A DNA stretch of 64,000 bases from Neurospora tetraspora (Eukaryota; Ascomycota; Sordariomycetes; Sordariales; Sordariaceae), in contig NW_026944386.1 of assembly GCF_033439725.1 (NCBI RefSeq), forward strand, positions 868,001 to 932,000, given 5' to 3'. The notes under the pieces are model-generated. The model had not been told where the DNA came from and searched no databases. It saw nothing but the letters and a program-made list of their open reading frames with translations. The position numbers were made by a program, and so were the translations under genes. Positions 57,165 through 64,000 of this stretch are shown here, piece by piece (position 1 is the stretch's first letter; each line of letters begins with the position of its first letter).

Positions 57165-59261
57165 TCATCTCTTCTCCTTCTTCTTCTCCCCATGTACCCA
57201 CCTACACAACCTGCCCATCACCCCCATCAGATACTCCCGATACAGCGCCAGAAACGCAAGCCCCATAGTCAGCGCCGAGGCCAGAATCCACCACCCTATC
57301 GACAGCGGCGTCTGGCCATCCAGCTCTCCGACGTTCATGCCGAAGAAGCTGGTCGTAAATGACAGCGGAACAAAGGTGAACGCCAGGAATGTGAGCTTCC
57401 CCATGCTCTCCGCCTCCGCTAGCGCTCTCTGCGACTCCGAGATGGAGATACTCGAGAGTAGAACGGTGATAGCCTCTGTCGTGCGACGATGCAGGGTCTC
57501 GGCGTGGTTAAGCAGGTGTTGGAAGTCCTGCTCTGTCCGTTGGGCGGCGATCCTGGCCTTTTGTTCGCTTCCATCGTTGATACTGGGATCGTGGATGCTC
57601 GAGTCCGAAGCCTTGGGCCAGCGAGACTGCGAGCTGGTTGCGCTGCGGATGCTTTCCAGTACGCATTCGGTCTTTTGGATATAGCGTTCGAGGATCTTCT
57701 TGGTGTACTTGAGGTTGGGGAGCACCTTAAAGTCCTCTTTGGTCGGGAGGGAGGTGTACCGGTCGAGCTTGAGGTCGATGAGGTTGAGGAACTGCATCTG
57801 GGAGGAGGCGGCGAAGCTGAAGATCTCGGTCAAACAGTAGAAAGCGTCCTTGGCCATGGTGGCCGGATCCAGGGAGTGACCGTACTCTTTGTGGATGTCG
57901 GCGGCCGAGTGGATAGATGGGGTTGAGTTCCACTTGCCTTGGCTCGGACGCCGTGCCTTAAGGGCAATTTTGTGCTTGTGCACGATGACGGGGAGGCAAC
58001 TCTTCCATTGAGGCCAATCCGGGGAGTTTGAATGTGGTTGGTAATTGTCTCCGGAGTCTGACCAGACGATTACTTCAAGGTCATGTTAGTCCGGTTGTAC
58101 CAATGACCTCGGTAAGGTACTGTTGTGAAGCCTGGGGATGACTTCGAAGGGGTAGTACTTACACTGAAAGGTTGGATCATCCCCGGGTCTTTCCATGCAA
58201 ATGGAAATACGCTGCTCAACGGCAAAGTGCGTCTCATCAAAGACGTAGTAATCTCGTACCATTGACTGGCCATCCACCATTTTGGGCCTGTTCTGATCTA
58301 TGTATTTGATCTCCCGACGATGAGCATCTAGAGCAATCGCAGCTTCTCTCCTCAAGGCTTCAATATGTGCCTCGTGCAATGTGCAGCTTGAGGTACAATC
58401 GTCACGCTCGCCGATTGTGATCACTGGAAGATCGATCAGATAGCAGCATGATGATGGTATCGAAGGTATGGAAAAGCTTATCGGAGATTCCTCGGGACCC
58501 CGAAAATCCAGATGTCGGCAGAAGAACTCCGGGTCGATGTTGTATCCGGCGCCTATGTGATTGATCCATGCCGGCGATGTATAACCGTGAAGAAATGTGA
58601 CAGTGGACTGAAATGGATTCCGGCTCGCGATACTCGCAGAGAACTCTTTGTGTGTCGAGAACGAGATGAACTTTCTGCGCTCATCTTGCCCGGAACTCTC
58701 CTTGCTGGAGCGTCTCTCACCCGCAAATGAGTCTCCAGTGTTATCAGTCGATTCTTCGGATAAGATGCTTCTTGGTGATAAAGTTGGCGTCAACGCAAGT
58801 GAACTCTCCTGCGCATCGGCAATATCATCATCGCCGGCAATGGGATACTGTACCACCCAACTCTTCAAATCTCGAGGGGCGGTTTTCCGCACATATACAG
58901 ATGTCGATATATTCAGCCCCAAGAAGTCGCTTAACCATATGTAATTTCGTCCAATCCCATTGTTGAGGACCGAATGCCTGCGTACAGCATCGGCATATCC
59001 CTCCGGTGTTACTATAGGCAAACAGTCAACATTGCGATCATCCACCCAAACTGCATCTCAAGGTATTTGCGGTCTTTTTGAGATGAGACCTGACTCACAT
59101 GCATCTGGATCCTCGCGTACAGTCCTGCTCGCTGATGTAACCCGTGACGCAGGATCATCGCCCGCGGCCGATGGTGGATAATCTCTGCGAGTCCGGCGGA
59201 TTGACCGCGATCGTCTCGGAAGATTATCCGCAGGCATGGGTTGTAATTTTTCGGCGGTCAT
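57165..59261 (-). CDS. CorA-like Mg2+ transporter family protein
   Basis: Exons on the minus strand are 59261-59099, 59050-58163 and 58072-57165 (introns of 48 and 90 bp), in phase, 652 residues. The C-terminal part has the CorA layout: a long helical region (KKILERYIQKTECVLESIRS; ISISESQRALAEAESM), then membrane helix 1 ending in the family signature GMN (FVPLSFTTSFFGMNVGEL), a loop, and membrane helix 2 (IGWWILASALTMGLAFLAL). The N-terminal ~430 residues form the cytosolic domain (FWVDDRNVDCLPIVTPEGYA; DPEFFCRHLDF) with no further domain recognised. Large fungal proteins with this C-terminus are common and their ion specificity is mostly untested, so magnesium transport is inference from the GMN motif. 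It lies upstream-to-downstream in the same direction as the NLR beyond it. Confidence 0.85.
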
Positions 59262-60378
59262 GCCGTTATCGAACTGTGGATGGTTTCGCTTTCAGTAGAT
59301 TCCTTGTCTTAGGAGTTATTTTCTGGATGTTGTGATCGTTTTACGACTTGCCAGAAAAGGGCTGATAGTATAATGTAGTTGCTGTCCATAAGCCGATGGG
59401 AAACGCATATTTTCTTCTTGGTTTTCCCACTGTTCGGTGTCTTAATCGGCCTGAGACGTGACACAGGCTTTGCGGATGGCAGCCTCGTCATGAGATTTGC
59501 CCATTATGAATGCATAAGGTACGGATCAATGCGATGTCAGATTTGTTGTCAAGATATGTTTTGCGATGATGAAAGCGACTAAATATAGGTTGAACTGAGG
59601 CTTCCGTCATCGTCGTTGGATGCCACCACCGGTTGCCTTGTTGACCCAGTGGTGGTGGTGTTGTCACTAAGGGGGCCACGTGTTAGTGTTTGGCATAGCT
59701 GCTCCACTTAAAAGGCTGAAGGTAAGACGAAGACCAGACACAACTGTCCACGTTGATTGACATGTTGAGGCTCAACCGACCTATCACTCACTAGATGCGG
59801 AGGCTTTGCTCCAGACATATGAACCTGTGTTTCCAGCTCACTGGTTCAAGTGATTCTAGACTGTGACATCCAGACAGAAGTATCAGCCATGTCCGAGACC
59901 TCCTACCCGAAGGTTATTCTGAACAAACTGATAGGGTTAAAGCTCCGCCCTGGCTTCAGAAGGTTGTGCTCTCACTTTTGAAGTGAGCGTGCATCTTCTG
60001 ATACTAATTAAGTGGAAGCTTCAGTAGGTAGGCCTAGCAGGTGCGTGCCTCTCCCTGATATGCAGTCCTCGAATGGATTTTGTCCCCAGGCATGCGTCAA
60101 ATGCGAGCCACATGCAAGTTGGATTACATGCACTTGTCAAGATGCAGCTTGGTGAGGCGAGCAACGTGTACGTACCTGCTTGCTTTTCTGGGCCTGTAGC
60201 CTTGTCGTCGTGTTTCTTTTCACGGGTAAACTGCTCGCCTTCTTTGAACATACATTGACACTCCGACAGGCTGTTTTCGCACGCGTCCATCCACGTTGAT
60301 CCGCCGCCCATCTGTTTCTTTTCTTGTAAGGGACTCTTCACGATCATTACCTTCTTGCACATCTTTTCCACGACAAAC
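59262..60378. other. Intergenic between the CorA-like gene and the NLR
   Basis: Nothing coding is supported. A frame directly after the NLR stop (60,021-60,371, minus strand) is open but has no domain; I take it as 3' UTR. Confidence 0.4.
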
Positions 60379-63300
60379 CTAGCGAGACCAGTAAGAAACT
60401 AGGGAATCATAGTCCTCTTCCTTCAGTTCATCCATTGGCCGAGAATCTTCCCGCTTGCCTTGCCTCTTGAGCACTTTATTCCTCAGCTCGTATGCTTGCT
60501 TGAATAGGCCGTCGGCCTCCCCTTTTCTGCCCATTTTCTTGAACAATTGGCCCTTCTTGAAAGTTGTCCTAGGCCGCTCGTTTTCCAGATACGTGCGGGA
60601 TTCGAAGATCTTCAATGCTTTGTCCAGATAATCTCTAAGTTCAACGTCAGTGAGCTGATATGCAGTCATCGACTAGTAGATGCTCTGTTTTTTGTGGAGA
60701 GTGCACTCAGGCAAAACGGTTGTTTACTCACTCGGCTTCCATATGGCGACCTTGCTGCATGCAAGCACCGGCCAGCCGATGATACGTATCGCCCACTCTG
60801 TGATGACCGGAACCCAGAACTTCCTGATATTGTGTTAAGCATTGGTTGTGGAAGATGTAGCTGTCCCAAAAGCGGCGCTGAGACCATAGCACGTTGCCAA
60901 GTGCGTACAGAATCTTGCCAGTCCTGTGTTCAAGCAAGTCAGTAAAACATCTGACACAGGTCCCGGCCACTTGCCAGTTGGTACGTACTTGAATGAATTC
61001 TTGTCTTCCGGACCGTATTTTGACTCGTGGATACGGAGGATAGCTTGCAACTCCCTTTCAGCTTTGTCATAATGGCCCTGCAGCCAGTATATGAAGCCGA
61101 GGTTGGGTTGTGGCCATCCTAGCATGCTATCTTCGAAATCCTCGAGATCCTTGAAGGTCTTCATCGATTTCCGAAAAGCATCTGCCGCTTCTTCCAGATC
61201 GCCGTTGTTCCCATAAGCAACACCAATCTCATTATACGCGTAGCCCAGTTCATAGACAAGGTCCCCAGTGTCTCTCCCCGTGGCCTTCACCATGTTGAGC
61301 CATTTCTGCTTGTGCTGCATACTGGTTTCATGCTCGTTGGTTTCTGTCAAGATAATTCCCAGGAACATGTGGCCCTGGCGGAGGAGCTCATCTGTTGGAC
61401 CTCCAAGATTACCTCCCAGTTGCTGTGCAATCTTCAGGGCGCATTCGCAAAAATCTTTGGCCTCCTCGAGCATGCCACGCTCAAACAAGTACCAGCCTGC
61501 ATCACCAATCAGCCTTGTGACATAAACATCTGGGGTGAAACGAGTGGGATCTTGCGTCGTGTTCTTGAGGCGAAGAACACTGTCGTACAGAGGCCCACAC
61601 TCCTTGTGCCTTGCAACAGAGTGATGTTCTCTTATGGACTGGAATTGCCATTTGTCATGAACGAGCCTGCTAGCAGCTTCGAACGCTTTAATCAGCGTTT
61701 GGTGATCCATGGTGCGCAATGTTGTCTCCTGGATCGAACGGTGCAGGGTAAGGCTGCGCTTCTCGTTGTTGTGGCTGATTAGCGAAGAGGAAAATAGATG
61801 GGCTCTTGCGTCCCAGTAGTCCCCGTTAGAAGTCGGATAGCCATCGAGCTTGACGACCTTCTTCTCATCTACAAGAATGTCTTCAGGAATGCCATCCGGG
61901 TCCAGCATAGCTATGACTTGTAAAAGAGATTTAGAACGCGTGGGAAGTTCGTGCAGCGCCCAGATGGTCGCAAGTCCGCGGACTTCGTCAGGGTGTTGAC
62001 TGATCCTCCTGCTTGGTGTAGGGGGACTTTTGTGTAGTCCTCCAAGCACTCACTATATGACTGCAGTCTCTTGTTTCGAAATCTCGCTGATACCTGGATA
62101 ATTAAGAGGGGGAGCCCAGCCAGTTTGCGCGATAGGTCAGACAGAGCTTCGGACTCCTTTTCCTTCTCAGATGATGATGGGGTTGACCTCACGTGTGTGA
62201 GTTTCCGGAGCAAATCTTTTGTTTCCTTTTCGGCAAGCGGCCTCAAGTTGATACCAGCCTCAATCTCTGTGTCAAAAAAATACTTCGCGTCGGGGTCTCG
62301 GCTGGTGATTAGAACTGAGCCGCCTCTGAGTCTGAGCTGATACTTCTCAAGGACCTTCAAGTCATCCGCGTTGTCGAAGATGATAAGCCAGTTGGCTAGA
62401 CCAACGGATTCTCCTGACATCTTCGAGGGAGGAGCGAGCCATTTTAGGACAGCCTCTTCGCACGCAACAAGGTCTTGTTCGCCATCTACCAGTCCCAATT
62501 GCCGAGAGACACGGGCGAAGTCAGACGTGAGAATAGTAGCTTCATCCGCTCTGAGCCAAAACACAGCGTCGAACCTATTAGCCCGGGAATATGCGTATTC
62601 CACAGCTATTTCCGTCTTTCCTATACCGCCAAAGCCGCAAATGGCAAATGAGCGGAGTTGATTCGATTCGGCTGAAGTTGTGTGACGTTGGGGAAGAAGG
62701 GCAGCGTCAATTTTGTCTATGATATTCTCTCGTCCCGTGAACCGCTTATTTGCCTGGCGGTCTCCAAGCGAGAAACATGGCAGGCGAGGGATTCCATCTC
62801 GTCTCGCAGGTCTACCGGGGAATGTATCGCTGGATCTGACAGGCGATACACCTGATCTTTTGTTAGTCCTATCCTTTAGGAGGTCAAGCGAGATTTATTT
62901 TGGATATTTTTCTTTTTCCCTCGATGCGTTTGTTTGACTTACTGCGCCAGTGGCTCTTCCTCTGAGCCTTTTCTTTGACCCTTTTCAGAAGATGGAGACA
63001 CTCTTTGTACAGGTCACTGTCGACTGAACATTTGCAGATATCCCAATGGTTTGAGTTGCTGTACACTTTCTCTTCGTTCGTCGATATTCTTCCCAGTGTT
63101 CCTAGATCCCTGGGGACAATCTGGAATTGGTTAAGTGCACACTGTTAGCCAAAGCAAGTTCGAATTTCAGCAAAAGTTTTCTGGTCGAAGAAACCCGCAA
63201 CAGAAGAATGAGGAAATTGCGTGTTTACATACCACGTAACTCGAATCCTTAACGAACGGGAGAAACCTGCGGCGTTTTACTGTGGGCTTTAACTCATATG

Positions 63301-64000
63301 CAGATACTATAGGCATGTTGAGTGGGGTGAATCCCTGGCAGATATCTACTAGGATTTTGATTTCATCTCCCTCGGAGCCCATTTTCGCGGCACCTTTGTC
63401 ATTCGACGTAAAGAGAAAATTGAAGACTTTCCTCACATCTTCTTCTTTCGTTTCTGTGCTAAAATGTGGAGCGCCCAAAAAGACGATCCCGGAAAGAGCA
63501 TCCATCATGTGAGGATATGTTGATCGTTCCTTATGACAAATATGGAGCGCCTACCATATGAAGAGTCAGCATCCAATCCATGAGAGAGTTATACGGCTCC
63601 TCGGTGGGCATGTTATCAGGTTGTCCCAAATGAGTCAACTTGAAGAAAAGGAGAAAGAAAGAAAGAGAGACAGAGAGAGAAGGACCCACCCGTTTCACGA
63701 CAAATCCTCCTGTTCCATGGCAAATGAGGACCACAGGTCGCATCTTTCTCTCGTAGTGATCAAACATGGAGTCCAGAAACACGCGTCCTTCTTTATAGAG
63801 ATACTGGGGGGACACAGAGTTGCCATCGCTGGGATCATATTGATGCTCAAAAATAGCCACGTCGGGCAGGAGGTCATCACAAAGACACTTAAGCCAACCC
63901 CATTCAATGGGCTTGGCTAACCCATAAGCGGGCACGATGATGATGCTGGAAGATCGCATGTTAAAAGAGAATCTCATGAGGGAAAGGCTGCTTCACTCAC
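60379..64000 (-). CDS. NLR-type protein: PGAP1/SesB-like hydrolase, NB-ARC, TPR (partial at window edge)
   Basis: A STAND/NLR candidate for non-self or stress signalling. Minus-strand exons in order: from about 63,945 (or beyond the edge) to 63690, 63550-63233, 63120-62943, 62851-60989, 60923-60732, 60634-60379. A PGAP1/SesB-like alpha/beta hydrolase (PVVLICHGTGGFVVKR; LSGIVFLGAPHFSTE) is followed by NB-ARC with P-loop CGFGGIGKTEIAVEYAYS, Walker B LIIFDNADD, sensor SVLITSRDPD and AGLPLLI, then a winged-helix-like part and TPR repeats (YNEIGVAYGNNGDLEEAADA; LGFIYWLQGHYDKAERELQA). The nucleophile elbow reads H-G-T-G-G with no serine. One break is visible: near 62,020 the frame shifts by one base beside a C5 run, and no GT-AG intron resolves it. 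GTGAGT at the window edge suggests a further 5' exon outside the window. Confidence 0.8.

Overview
The window looks like nuclear DNA of a filamentous ascomycete, most likely Sordariales (Neurospora/Podospora relatives). The evidence is short introns (about 48-140 bp) with GTRNGT donors, CTAAC/CTGAC branch sites and CAG/TAG acceptors; a lone dispersed 5S rRNA gene; lineage-typical proteins (DUF6604, CVNH lectin, NLR with TPRs, a PPG1 phosphatase with a long insert); and a 9-kb AT-rich island that looks like repeat-induced point mutation (RIP) of an LTR retrotransposon. Gene models are my own splice calls, checked for reading phase but not against transcripts.

Layout. 0-12 kb is gene-poor and accessory: a double cyanovirin-N lectin gene with a glycine-zipper tail, an ankyrin-repeat remnant, two tandem tRNA-Ala(AGC) genes on the minus strand with different introns, and a coiled-coil protein gene. 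11.87-20.95 kb is the RIP island: a Gypsy-type element with two 249-bp LTRs, flanked by an AAACGTT array, a GA microsatellite and a possible inverted repeat ending in G/C runs. 21-31.8 kb is sparse: a second coiled-coil gene, a type I membrane protein, a T/G-rich minisatellite and a decayed ER-transporter gene. 31.8-52.5 kb is dense and mostly conserved: UPF3 and PPG1 (divergent), a 5S rRNA gene, a DUF6604 gene, ARPC5, an NDUFAF5-like methyltransferase, AP-2 alpha, ATG18 and a downstream hypothetical. 52.5-64 kb is accessory again: an apparently broken small secreted Cys-rich gene, a CorA-like transporter and an NLR with PGAP1/SesB-like hydrolase, NB-ARC and TPR parts that runs off the window edge.

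The conserved genes belong to separate pathways (mRNA surveillance, phosphatase signalling, actin nucleation, complex I assembly, endocytosis, autophagy) and do not form a cluster. The most notable material is in the accessory arms: the CVNH-glycine-zipper fusion, the NLR whose hydrolase lacks its nucleophile serine, a dispersed composite repeat near 43.3 and 53.0 kb, and same-direction single-base frame breaks in several accessory genes while all conserved genes read cleanly.
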